DNA from: Pseudoips prasinana
Lineage: Eukaryota; Arthropoda; Insecta; Lepidoptera; Nolidae
DNA length: 64,000 nt
Assembly (NCBI GenBank): GCA_951640165.1
Contig: OX621249.1
Coordinates: 7,739,001 to 7,803,000 of the forward strand
Reading direction: 5' to 3'
Positions 41,472-50,755 of this stretch are shown piece after piece; the first letter of the stretch is position 1, and every line of letters begins with the position of its first letter. Position numbers and translations under genes: made by a program. The notes under the pieces are model-generated. The model did no database searches, was not told the DNA's origin, and was given only the letters and a program-made list of their open reading frames with translations.

Positions 41472-42517
41472 TCAGCCGAAAGACGTCCACTGCTGGACAA
41501 ATGCCTCCCCCAAAGATCTCCACAATTGCCGGTCTTGCGCTATCCGCATCCAGCGATTTCTACTTGAGACACTGCGGTATTTGGGACGAGAAGATATTAC
41601 GTAGCTTCCCGAACGCTGCCCAGCCGAGTTGGATTCTACGATTGACCTCCTTCTCGACGTTGGACCTACCAAGTTGGATGGTCTGTCGTAGGTAAATATA
41701 GTTTTCTACAACTTCGAGTGCAGACTCTCCAACCTTAATAACCTTCGTCTTATCCATGTTCATTTTCAGATCCACTTGTTGAGAGACTCTGCTGAGGTCA
41801 TCAAGCATTGTACCGAGGTCGTCAAGGGTCTCAGCCATGACAACTATATCGTCGGCAAATCAAAGGTGGGTGATGTACTCGCCATTGACATTGATGCCAA
41901 AGCCTTCCCAGTCCAGAAGCTTGACGACTTCTTCCAATGCAGCAGTGAACAGTTTCGGAGATATAACATCTCCCTGTCTCACACCTCGCTGCAAGTGGAT
42001 AGGTTTCGAGTTCTGGTCCTGGAGTCGCACTGAGATAGTGGCGTTTTCATACAAACACTTTCACACCTCGATATACCGGTAGTCGATTTGGCACCTTTGG
42101 AGAGACCTCAGTACGGCCCAAGTTTCGATCGAATCAAAGGCTTTCTCATAGTCCACAAACGCTAAGAATAATGGCTGTTTGTACTCTTCGGTCTTCTGTA
42201 TAACCTGCCGCAGCGTATGTATGTGGTCTATGGTACTAAAGCCTTTACGGAAACCGGCTTGTTCGGGAGGCTGGAAGCCATCAAACCTGCGCGCGAGACG
42301 ATTCGTAATGACCCTCGAAAACAAATTGTAAACGTGGCTCAGCAGTGTGATGGGTCTGTAATTCTTCAAGAGGTTTTTATAGCCCTTTTTGAAGAAGAGC
42401 ACCACCACACCCCTGTGCCATGTTTGTGGCGTTTGACCTTCTAGTATGACGGAGTTAAATAACTTCTGAAGGGCCCGTAGGATTGGTGTGCCACCCGCCT
42501 TCAGAAGCTCTGCCGTA
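41472..42517 (-). pseudogene. RTE-1 LINE ORF2: reverse transcriptase domain, truncated
   Basis: The longest RT remnant here, read on the minus strand in one frame from 42517 to 41560. ELLKAGGTPIL and FNSVILEGQTPQTW precede NYRPI (RT motif), FVDYEKAFDS (motif A, catalytic Asp), RGVRQGDVISPKLF (motif B) and FADDIVVMAE (motif C, 41848-41859, both Asp present). The thumb-like DKTKVIKVG...YLRQTIQLGRSNVEKEV...GWAAFGKLRNIF follows. Two in-frame TGA stops lie at 42061-42063 and 41860-41862. After IPQCLK (about 41565) roughly 90 residues are deleted and the frame changes to WMRIAQDRQLWRSLGEAFVQ-QWTSFG* (stop 41472-41474), then ATGATGA. The 5' end, with endonuclease, is lost against SINE-A at 42533. 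RTE-clade assignment is from recalled motifs. It would reverse-transcribe LINE RNA at nicked DNA if intact; this copy cannot. Confidence 0.92.
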
Positions 42518-42532
42518 TAACGCCTACATTAG

Positions 42533-42720
42533 GAAAATTAACCGCTATATCGCGAGGTACTTCACAAAAATGCAATAATTCACAGACAGAAAGCACACCC
42601 AGACTCAGAACAACTATAAATTGACCGCACAAATAGTAGTTCTTTGTGGGGATCGAATCCGTATCACAAAGGTGGTGAAATAGTAGCGAGTGGGGTAACT
42701 GTCGCAATACGCGCAGTCAT
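42533..42720 (-). mobile_element. tRNA-headed SINE, diverged SINE-A
   Basis: On the minus strand TGACTGCGCGTATTGCGACA and ACGGATTCGATCCC form an eroded head. AGTTGTTCTGAGTCTGGGTG is the family body, ending AGTACCTCGCGATATAGC. Confidence 0.65.
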
Positions 42721-42788
42721 TATTTGTAAATACAGATTTTTGTTTAATCCGACACGCGTCCCTAATTACAATATTAGTCATCGACTAA

Positions 42789-42948
42789 TTCGTTGGTCTA
42801 GCGGTAGCGTGTTTAACCGCAGAAAATGAGGGCCTGGGTTCATATCCCGGGTCGGGCCAAAAAGTGATTTTCGGGATTTTCCGTAAAAAGAAATTTCTCA
42901 GCATCAGCCCGAAGTCTGGAAGTTGGCGGTATTACATCCCCGTGCTGC
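42789..42948 (+). mobile_element. SINE-D, 3'-truncated
   Basis: TTGGTCTAGCGGTAGCGTGT, B box GGGTTCATATCCC, GTCGGGCCAAAAAGTGATTT, AAGTCTGGAAGTTGGCGGTA; the family ends at CCCCGTGCTGC where unrelated sequence and RTE-2 begin. Confidence 0.85.
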
Positions 42949-42984
42949 CAGCCAAATTCCTCCCCAAAATATTTCCACAATGGA

Positions 42985-43180
42985 GTTGTTTCCATAATTT
43001 GACGGGATATGCCATAATCGCCATGCTTGGCAAACGGATCGGTGATCGCAGTATAATGGTCATAGCACATAGAGAGACGCTGCTGCCCGTTCTCTGGGAT
43101 TTATACCCTCGGATTGTGGGGACCTTAGAAGTCTAACGTCCCCACGGGATGAAATGGGTGGCGATTTTCTATGCCGTCAA
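42985..43180 (-). pseudogene. RTE-2 3' coding tail
   Basis: On the minus strand YDHYTAITDPFAKHGDYGIS is the counterpart of YDHLTAIANP-AKRGDYGIS at 16960-17215; CATGCTTGGCAAACGGATCG and ACGTCCCCACGGGATGA are landmarks on plus. Confidence 0.65.
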
Positions 43181-43454
43181 CCACACAGCAAGTTTATTAC
43201 ATTTGTATATATTCTTACTGGAATAACTCATCTTTACGTATCTTACAGTAAATACATAGGACTTTCATATAAACTTCTGATAGCTTTTAGATCCGCTCAA
43301 TCCAGCTCTGTCGCTAAATCTGTCTTTATCTGACATCTCCATCGTATAAACTATTGAATTTCAGCTTTGGAGGTCAAGTAGGTTTCAAGATTTAGGGTTT
43401 AGTTTACTGAGTGGCGTGAGAGTGAATCTAATTATCTACATACGCAGCTGTTTG

Positions 43455-44005
43455 TCTATACTAATATTATAAAGAGGTAGGTAACGTTTGTGAGTTTGTG
43501 ACGTTGTAAGGGGTAATTAATAATAATAATATCTGGGGACAATGTCACACAGATCATCCTAGCCCCAAACTAAGCAAAGCTTGTACTATGGGTACCAGGC
43601 GACGATATACATACTTATGTAGATAGATAAATACATATATACATAGAAAACATCCATGACTCAGAAACAAATATTCGTGCTCATCACACAAATATTTGCA
43701 CTTACCGGGATTCGAACCCAGGACCACCGCCTTCGTAGGCAGGAGCACTACCAACTAGGCTATGGTGACCGTCAACGACCGATCTACTGAACCAATTTTC
43801 AAAATTATTTCACCAATAGAAAGCTACGTTATTGTGGAGTGTTATAAGCTACTCGTATGATTCATCATCATAATTTTTATTAGTCCAGAACTTTTAACCC
43901 TAAGTATTACGCGGGACAAACGGGCAGGGACGCTATCGCTTACCTGGGAAGAGCTGTGATAATTTATGAAATTTAAAGCGGGTAAAACCGCGGGGCACAG
44001 CTAGT
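43455..44005 (+). mobile_element. Helitron interrupted by SINE-C
   Basis: The 5' end is TCTATACTAATATTATAAAG and the 3' end AACCGCGGGGCACAGCTAGT, with T following. Removing 43515-43770 leaves about 295 bp, the length of the copy at 21474. The resumed interior is GACCGATCTACTGAACCAAT. Confidence 0.9.
43515..43770 (-). mobile_element. SINE-C nested in Helitron
   Basis: On the minus strand CACCATAGCCTAGTTGGTAG and GGGTTCGAATCCCGG, then the complete body ending ATTGTCCCCAGATATTATTA. Target duplication is ambiguous because the 3' tail is TAAT-rich. Confidence 0.9.
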
Positions 44006-44204
44006 TGTATCATAAAATTAAACATACATTACCACTAACATAATCTTTGTTTTACAGTGAAGTGGAGCGCGCTAATTCAAGTTTACATACCTTTTGAAAT
44101 TCAGTGACTCAGATAATACATGACAACATTAGCTGTCGTAGGCTGTTTTGCCTTCAATGATGTGTTACGTACGTTGCTATGGATGCTTTCAATATTTATT
44201 TTAT

Positions 44205-44300
44205 TTTAAAACTTTATGTACGAAGATGTACAGAAGTGGCCTGAACGCCATAGGTATTTCCTTCCAGTCAACCTTCAGATGGTGCATAGATTAAAAAGTA
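44205..44300 (-). repeat. retroposon tail
   Basis: AATATTTATTTTATTTTAAA then ACTTTATGTACGAAGATGTA and GTATTTCCTTCCAGTCAACC looks like the complement of a LINE 3' end with an A-rich tail. Family recalled from Lepidoptera but not linked to coding here. Confidence 0.4.
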
Positions 44301-44379
44301 GGTGATGCCTTAAGTGCAGATTAGTAAAGTAATTAAGAGAATATAATATAAATGTAATACATATAAAATATCTATTACA

Positions 44380-44509
44380 ATTATATAAAATACAAATTTC
44401 GATAATTAAACCTAAACATAATCTCCTTGACAATAACTTAATACAAGCTAGCTAAATGTCATTATTATTATAAAATCATTTTTAGGATTTTTTTAACAAT
44501 CTGTGCACC

Positions 44510-44547
<38 letters not shown>

Positions 44548-44660
44548 GTAACTAGAAATAATTATTTATACTTAACTATATTACTACCGACATGTTCTGA
44601 CTATTTACAAGCTCTTTTTTAAAGTCTACGTGAACAAAAACCTTCTTTTATTTTTTTAAA
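44380..44660 (+). mobile_element. LINE-G 3' end with (AT)n expansion
   Basis: AACTTAATACAAGCTAGCTA, GTGCACCTAAATATATATAT, CTAGAAATAATTATTTATAC, AAAGTCTACGTGAACAAAAA and a T-rich tail. The poly(A) signal is changed to GAACAAA. Confidence 0.75.
44513..44543. repeat. (AT)n microsatellite
   Basis: About 15 AT units inside LINE-G, where sister copies have AAATATCTATATAACT. It expanded from a short TATA run in the element. Confidence 0.95.
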
Positions 44661-44674
44661 TAATACTATACTTA

Positions 44675-44950
44675 CTTACTTATCTTATGGGCAGTGATTA
44701 CTCTGTTGTCAGAGTTGTTCAAGCCGCCCAGTAGGTTTCTGACATGGCTTAACGTCTGCTGCCTAATTGCTACAACTAGGACAGACAGCTAAACGTAATC
44801 TCCGAAGCACTGTCAGAATTCAAAAGAGCCCTTTGATGGTCACCCATCTATTGACTGACCGCGAGCTTAGTTGTTTAACCTTGCCAGTCACTTAAGGAAA
44901 GGCGAGAGCATCTGGATATGAGCGTATAGTTCAGTTTATTGGGCAAATTT
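44675..44950 (+). mobile_element. foldback element I, left half
   Basis: ACTTACTTATCTTATGGGCA, GTCAGAGTTGTTCAAGC, TTTCTGACATGGCTTAACGT, GACTGACCGCGAGCTTAGTT and CACTTAAGGAAAGGCGAGAG follow the order of 59755-60030. No local hairpins of the 39682 type. Confidence 0.75.
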
Positions 44951-45003
44951 AACTCCTTTAGCTACGTTCACTATTCAAGTTACACCTTGTATATGAGACT
45001 ATG

Positions 45004-45195
45004 ACTGCACGTGTGGCGCAATGGCTAAGGCAGTCGCCTCGCCACTTCGTGTCGCAGGTTCGAGTCCTGCGCTAACTATTAGTGTGACCCATAAATCGTT
45101 GTTCTGAGGCTGGACGTAATTTGTGTCCGTCTATTATATGTTTGTAAAGTACCCCACGACATAGGGATTAGATTCCCTAGTGCGGGGGTTGTCTT
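45004..45195 (+). mobile_element. SINE-A
   Basis: GACTGCACGTGTGGCGCAAT, AGGTTCGAGTCCT (B box) and the full body to GTGCGGGGGTTGTC, followed by an A-run that merges into a hairpin. Confidence 0.9.
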
Positions 45196-45197
45196 AA

Positions 45198-45293
45198 AAA
45201 AAAGAGACTTAGGTCTCTTTTTTCTGTTTTTCTGTTGCTTAACTAGGTAAACAGGTATGTCTAGACATACATCTTTACCCAGTTAGGCAACAG
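45198..45293. repeat. hairpin plus 62-bp near-perfect palindrome
   Basis: 45198-45223: AAAAAAGAGAC/GTCTCTTTTTT around loop TTAG, beginning in the SINE-A tail. 45232-45293: a palindrome centred on TATGTCTAGACATA (45256-45269), with outer arms CTGTTGCTTAACTAGGTAAA and CTGTTGCCTAACTGGGTAAA (inward reading), 27 of 31 pairs matching. Confidence 0.95.
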
Positions 45294-45301
45294 AATGGAT
45301 T

Positions 45302-45520
45302 TCATAGACACAAATATATACGCATAAGAACAAAATTAAGATATTTGAAGGCATAGATATTATGGAAATTCTCTGGTGGAAACACAGCCTCATATATTAT
45401 ATGTGTAACTTGATTGACAATATTACCCGATTTCTGGCTCAGTCGTTTGAAAATATCTGTCGATTCAGTCGTGCTTGAAAGCAACCCGATAGGAAAGATG
45501 ACACGGAAAATAAGATGAGT
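45302..45520 (-). CDS. candidate terminal exon, unrecognised protein
   Basis: On the minus strand an open frame of about 73 residues ends at TGA (45302-45304). It begins EWLFEHTHLIFRVIFPIGLL just after GTTGTGAGTAG, which could act as a 3' splice site. The middle is polar (STTESTDIFKRLSQKSGNIV), the end aromatic-rich (FPPENFHNIYAFKYLNFVLM). An upstream in-frame stop follows directly, so the coding claim depends on splicing. No family recognised; chance or transposon debris are alternatives. Confidence 0.25.
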   Translation of the reverse strand, partial: THLIFRVIFPIGLLSSTTESTDIFKRLSQKSGNIVNQVTHIIYEAVFPPENFHNIYAFKYLNFVLMRIYLCL

Positions 45521-45582
45521 ATGTTCGAACAGCCACTCTACTCACAACAAATATATCAAGAAATTTTACTGGTAAAATAATA

Positions 45583-45836
45583 ATATGATGTCCTGTAACA
45601 TTATTCCCGCACGGTCATCTCATCCCAAATTAAGCAGAGCTTGTATTATGGAAATCAGATACATAGTTTATATACTATTTTTCTTTTGTAAATACATATT
45701 TACATAATATATAGATAAGTATATCCAAACACGGGACAAACATACATGTTCATTCTCACAAATATCTGTCCTGGGGTCCTACCGGCTAAGTCGCCAAATA
45801 TCGATTTCTTGAATGGCGTTCAAATAAATAAAGGAC
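45583..45836 (-). mobile_element. SINE-B preceded by a MITE-K arm
   Basis: The minus-strand body is normal up to the head GGCGACTTAGCCGGTAGGAC, with the B box deleted (head joins CCCAGGACAGATATTTGTG). Upstream of the head is the MITE-K arm (complement of ATCGATTTCTTGAATGGCGT plus TCAAATAAATAAAGG), as at 4631 and 4827. Confidence 0.7.
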
Positions 45837-46224
45837 AAACATCAACAACGACGACAAACTTCTGTAAGTGCCTAGACCTAAAAAAATGGAACAGAAATCT
45901 TAATTCAATACTTTTTGATCGGGATTTTAGACGATTAATGTCTAAGCTCTAAATGAGTTGTTAAACTAATGATTGAATCACAATAAAGAGCTTTTAGATA
46001 TACAAAATGTTGTACTCATTGAGTGTACACGATATATCTAACAACCATTTAGTATGAAATTGTTAAAATAAATAAAATAAATCTCGTTCTTTTGAATGCA
46101 GTTACAATCTCACACATTTATTGTAATCACATTACATATATAATCTTACTAATTTAGTCTTAGGTAGACAAGACAAATTTTAACATGCTTATACATTTCT
46201 AAATAATTATATGCATATTATTGA

Positions 46225-46335
46225 ACACGGAACAAATGTTCATCACACAAAAGTTTGTCCTAGGTGCGAATTGAACCCATGACCTCTCATAAAGCTTAGC
46301 AGTCAGTTCACTAACGACTAGACTACCAGACCAGT
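46225..46335 (-). mobile_element. SINE head, separate variant
   Basis: On the minus strand GGTCTGGTAGTCTAGTCGTT and TGGGTTCAATTCGC are A and B boxes, then ACAAACTTTTGTGTGATGAA. The body is lost. Confidence 0.6.
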
Positions 46336-46748
46336 CAAAAGTTACCATAACTACATAAACTAAGTGCGTGTGCATGTTATGTGCGAATATTGTGTCATAT
46401 GTATCTTCTTAATGTATCCGCTTCCGGTTACAAAGGCTGTAACTCGAGTCATTCAATTAATTCCGAACAGACACCATGCATATACGTTATTAATTTTACA
46501 CGTTGACGCGTGATTTGTTTTGAAATAATGTGAATATAGAAAATAAGATCAAGAGGAAGCTTTGCCATATATGGATTCAAGCCTGTTTCTCAGGGGGGTA
46601 GGCAGAGACAACTAATTCCATTTGATTATCATTGCACACCTCTTTTGTCTTGTTTTCTGTCATTATAAACTTATTCTTATTCTTTATTGTACACAGAAAA
46701 TAAACATTTTATACATGTATATTTGTAAATGAATGTACAAAGGCGAGC
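46336..46748. other. unassigned spacer
   Basis: Nothing recognised. Confidence 0.5.
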
Positions 46749-46952
46749 TTAACTCATTGATGAGTTCATACATGCTCGCCGGTTTAGAGTTCTTCTGACC
46801 CGACCTTTCTTCAGAACATCACTGATTTGTTCAGACAATGTTCTACGTAGTCTTCTCCTTCCGGTTGTACCATTCACAAAGACCAGGTATTCTTCTTTTG
46901 TCATTTTTTTTTCATTCATCCTTTCTAGATGCCCAAACCATCTCAGCATACC
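46749..46952 (-). pseudogene. LINE ORF2 C-terminal fragment (RWFGHLERM)
   Basis: The minus frame reads LRWFGHLERMNEKKMTKEEY, then GRRRLRRTLSEQISDVLKKG and NRRACMNSSM. The RWFGHxxRM...GxxxRRxxxDxxxxxLxxxxxxxxxxxRRA pattern is the C-terminal domain of an insect LINE ORF2 distinct from RTE-1 (recalled). Truncated at both ends. Confidence 0.75.
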
Positions 46953-47553
46953 TTTTTAAATTGGTCTATGAGTTTAATATTGTTTCAAGTCACCAGATCT
47001 GTTTAATATTTGTGAGTAATAGAGAGTGCATATGTGTGCTTACATATTCGTGCTCTATAATATTGCCAACGTCATTGGCCACCTCCCTTGAGACAAACCG
47101 CCACTAAAGTTTACCAGGAGCATATTTCCACAGAGCCAGTCTCACTTTAGGTTTGATAAGTAGTAAGTCTCTGATTATATGATATTGTTTGCTACTAAAC
47201 TACCCACTATAGATTTCTCACTGAGCCCCTTCAGTCTGTAGAGAAATATTCTTAAATCAGGTTATACAGCCACCTAAATAACACAATATATAATATACAT
47301 ACGACCTACACCATTATGCCGCCTACAATAATATCACAAAACTTCAAAGCTTGTGCTAAATGATACCGTTGAGATATTTCAGACAACAGTATATATTTCA
47401 ATACTAAGTACATTATTGTGTGTCTAACAATTTTCCATTGTATATGGAGGGAAAACATAGGTACATAGACACATGTAAGAAGCTTAAGAGCTATCACTAG
47501 TTGATATATGCCATAAGGAGGCATGTAATTAGATAGAATACTTACTTATAAGG
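46953..47553. other. unassigned spacer
   Basis: AT-rich; nothing recognised. Confidence 0.5.
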
Positions 47554-47939
47554 GACTGTATTTGGCTCAAGGTCACCCAAAGAGCAATGGAGAGGGCAAT
47601 GTTCGGAGTTTCCCTGCGGGATCGAATCAGAAATGTTGAAATCCGCAGGCGAACCAAAGTCACCGACATAGCCCGAAGAATTGAAAAACTAAAGTGGCAG
47701 TGGGCAGGGCACATAGCTCGTAGAACCGACGGCCGTTGGGGCAGAAAGGTTCTCGAATGGTGCCACGTACCGGAAGATGCAGCGTGGGCAGGCCCCTTAC
47801 AAGATGCACCGATCATCTTGTGCGGGTCACTGGAAACTGCTGGATGCGAATAGCGCAAGACCGGCAATTGTGGAGATCTTAGGGGGAGGCCTTTGTCTAG
47901 CAGTGGACGTCTTTCGGCTCATATGATGACTGTATTTGG
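47554..47939 (+). pseudogene. RTE-1 362-bp insertion with 12-bp target duplication
   Basis: GACTGTATTTGG flanks the insert at 47554-47565 and 47928-47939. From 47566 the frame reads LKVTQRAMERAMFGVSLRDR, then RRRTKVTDIARRIEKLKWQW, AGHIARRTDGRWGRKVLEW and a diverged end with stop at 47851-47853. A second frame gives QDRQLWRS*GEAFV. The RRTDGRWGRKVLEW block is the signature by which the shorter copies were assigned. Confidence 0.93.
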
Positions 47940-48165
47940 GATATTTTTCAGGCACATTTGCTGTGCCTGACTGGCAGGACCAATCCATAGCCCTTGCAGG
48001 CTACGTGTCCCAAATACTTGTGCAATAACGCAAAACAGAGACACCGGAGCAGCATACCCGAACTTTCGGGGCTCTCCCTACCAAGCATCCAGAGAAGTCC
48101 ACGGCAGGTTATGTTTAGTCAGTGCATGTCCGACATACCCACCTGCACGAAATAAATTGTCTCTA
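47940..48165 (+). repeat. repeat M, diverged
   Basis: GCTGTGCCTGACTGGCAGGA, ATCCATAGCCCTTGCAGG, ACGTGTCCCAAATA and CAGTCCACGGCAGGTTA-like GAAGTCCACGGCAGGTTATG, GTCCGACATACCCACCTGCA match 49652-49953. Confidence 0.75.
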
Positions 48166-48189
48166 GCTACACATTATATTTTGTTTTGA

Positions 48190-48538
48190 CTGCCTCGTTG
48201 GTCTAGCGGTAGCATGTTCACCCGCAGATAACGAGGTTCAAATCCCTGGTCGGACTAAAAGTGATTTTGGGACTTTTCTGTAAAAAAAAAATTCTCAGCA
48301 TCAGCCCGAAGTCTGGGAGTTGGCGGTATTATACCTCCGTGCCGCGGAGAGCACGTAAGGCCGTCGGTCCTGTGCCTGACCTCTTTCCGGTCGTGTCGCT
48401 AGGCGTCCCATCGGATCATGAATAGAAAGTGCTCCTGTGTTGGCGCACACACTTGAGCACTATAATATGTCCCGCGCAGATGGCTAATCTTTGTTGAGAC
48501 TGACCGCCGTGGCTGAAATTTGGCCAGGAGGACATTAT
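48190..48538 (+). mobile_element. SINE-D, full length
   Basis: TGCCTCGTTGGTCTAGCGGT, ACGAGGTTCAAATCCC (shortened B-box arm), GTCTGGGAGTTGGCGGTATT, CCCATCGGATCATGAATAGA and TGACCGCCGTGGCTG, ending AGGAGGACATTATTA. Confidence 0.9.
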
Positions 48539-48954
48539 TATTATATTTTGTTACACGTTGTTTTGCTCGACAATATAAATCATCCATATTATCAAACATA
48601 GAAAATATAACATTCCCCTAATTAATGATAATATTTACCAAGTAACCAGTAATATCTTCGGTGTATATAAACGAAATGTCACTGAGAATAAGCTTCCGGA
48701 TAGACAGATGAAAGAGGGCTTAGTAAATAACGTTGTTAATGGATAAGGGGGTAATATATAATAATGTTATATTTGTATATTGGATGGCTTTTGTATTATT
48801 TTGTTCACTTATAGCTACTAATATATTATTGCTTAATTCTGATCCTAACAATGAATTTTGACCATGAACAGAATTTGAACCCCTAATGCTATGTCTAAGC
48901 CACGCTAAATCCTGTAAGTAAATTTAAAAAAGGTTAAGTTAAATGTTGAATATC
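48539..48954. other. unassigned spacer
   Basis: AT-rich; nothing recognised. Confidence 0.5.
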
Positions 48955-49140
48955 TGACTGCACGTGAGGCGGAGCAGTTAAGACAGTCACCTCGCCACTT
49001 CGTCTCTCGGTTCGATTCCCACGCAGGACAACTATTTGTGTGACCAATGAATAGTTGTTCTGAATTTGGATGTACTTTGGTTTGTAAAGTACCTAGCGAC
49101 GTAGGGATTAATTTATATGGTGGGGGCGTTTTCTTTTAAA
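48955..49140 (+). mobile_element. SINE-A, diverged
   Basis: GACTGCACGTGAGGCGGAGC head, CTCGGTTCGATTCCC B box; the body has a deletion between GGATGTACTTTGG and TTTGTAAAGTACC. Ends GGGCGTTTTCTTT plus A-rich tail. Confidence 0.8.
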
Positions 49141-49350
49141 AAAAGAAAAAAAAGAATATCTATTTTATTCTGCGATTGCAATAAAGTGTATCTATCTATC
49201 TAAACAGGGAAAAACAAGTCAGTCAAAATCCACAATATCTATCCGTCCCGTGAATGATTATTATTCACTGTATCCGGCTAAAGTACCACTACGTGACTTG
49301 CTTTTAGCATTTTGGCAGTTGGGTTCTACTTTTATGACGTATTTTTACTA

Positions 49351-50100
49351 TACAGGGTGGCCGAAGAGTTGACGTTCAAACGCAACATTTAGATACTTCA
49401 TGATGAGGGGTATCCGAATCACCCCTATGTCTGTTCTACGATTTTGCGTTTTTTGATACTTTGAAAATTTATGAGTCCTCAACTGAAACCCTAATTTTGA
49501 ACTTTCGAATAAATTCTAAGTCAGTTCTGCAATGATTAGATAAACCATACTTTTAGGGTGTTAGGTTAAACTATGCTAATTAGCTATCACAAAAAAAACT
49601 TAACCAGAAATGTTCAAGAGAACGAGAAAAAATCTGATGTTAGGTGAAATTTACGAGCTCCGGGAAGACAACGATCTGTTTGTGGCGCAGTCGCTGTGCC
49701 AGACTGGCAGGAGTCGGCAATACGGGAGGGCAATCCATAGCCCTCCCAGGGTACGTGTCCCGACCATCTGGGACATGGCGCAAAAGGGGAGCAACGGAGT
49801 AGCATACCCGCGTTCCCGGGGCTCCCCCTATCAGGCGCCAAGAGCAGTCCACGGCAGGTTAGGTTTAGTCGGTGTGAGTCCGACATACCCACCCGCAGAC
49901 ACTTTTTGCGGGTGGCATGCGCAGGCATTCCTCCTGCCTTATCTAAAAAAAAAGGTGAAATTGACGAAAAAAATCATAAAAAAAGTTCTATCTCGAAAAC
50001 TACGCAAAATCGTAGAATATACATGGGGGTGATTTGGATAATCCTCATCATAAAGTATCTAAATTTTGCGTTTGAACGTCAACTCCTCGGCCACCCTGTA
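49351..50100. mobile_element. transposon L with ~95-bp TIRs, TA-flanked
   Basis: CAGGGTGGCCGAAGAGTTGA (from 49353) and its complement CTCCTCGGCCACCCTG (to 50098) are bounded by TA on both sides (49351-49352, 50099-50100). The inverted repeats continue inward for about 95 bp (TTCTACGATTTTGCG near 49433-49447 and 50005). The interior has no transposase and holds repeat M. Non-autonomous. Confidence 0.88.
49643..49962 (+). mobile_element. repeat M, 302-bp retroposon with 9-bp target duplication
   Basis: GGTGAAATT flanks it exactly (49643-49651 and 49954-49962). The insert (49652-49953) is GC-rich, starts TACGAGCTCCGGGAAGACAA, includes GCGCAGTCGCTGTGCCAGAC, GGGACATGGCGCAAAAGGGG and GTGAGTCCGACATACCCACC, and ends in AAAAAAAAA. 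Poly(A) plus duplication show retroposition. An ORF across it (49610-50032) spans host and insert and is not a gene. Confidence 0.92.
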
Positions 50101-50403
50101 TGTAGCTACAAAAACACACGATGGTATTCCAATACCAAACTGTATCTTCAGTCTGAAGACAAACAGCTGGTATAGTCGTAAAAATTCAAAACAAATAAAG
50201 CCATCATATTTTAGTATGCGCGTGCACGTCGTATATTTATCACCCAGTAAAACCGTGTTATGACATAAATGGAGTCAAAATATACGCGTATATCAGAGTG
50301 TATACATTAATAGACGTATTTACTTTCTTATACACATCTAGTGTTTAGGGATCAAGTACATTTTTAAGAATAAAAATATATTACTTGTTGATTAAAACAT
50401 ATC
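50101..50403. other. unassigned spacer
   Basis: Nothing recognised. Confidence 0.5.
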
Positions 50404-50600
50404 TAGTCTTCGTGGTGCAGCGGTTACTTCGCTTGCTACTTCGTGTTGTGGGTTCAATTCCCGCGTAGGACAACTATTTATGACACCCATAAAAAGATTT
50501 TCCGAGTCTGGATGTAATTTGTGTCCTTCAATTACACATTTGAAAAGTACCCCGCGATACAGGGATCCATTTCCTTACGGAGGGCGTGGTCTTTAAAAAA
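50404..50600 (+). mobile_element. SINE-A, head diverged
   Basis: AGTCTTCGTGGTGCAGCGGT, GGGTTCAATTCCC and the body to GTACCCCGCGATACAGGGAT, GGAGGGCGTGGTCTTT. Promoter boxes readable. Confidence 0.85.
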
Positions 50601-50755
50601 AATAAGCTTTAATTCTTAAAGTAATATTTAAGTTGATAAATTATCCCTTAATTTTTAAAAAATTAAGAAATATACTTGTTTGATTATTTTGGGAAATAAC
50701 CAATGTTAATATTGTCAATAAAATGCTAAAAATGAGGATTCTTTAAATTACTTGC

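Noticed and set aside
49610..50032. 140-codon ORF, the longest on the plus strand
   Set aside because: It runs through transposon L, the target duplication and repeat M, so it is a by-product of a nested insertion.
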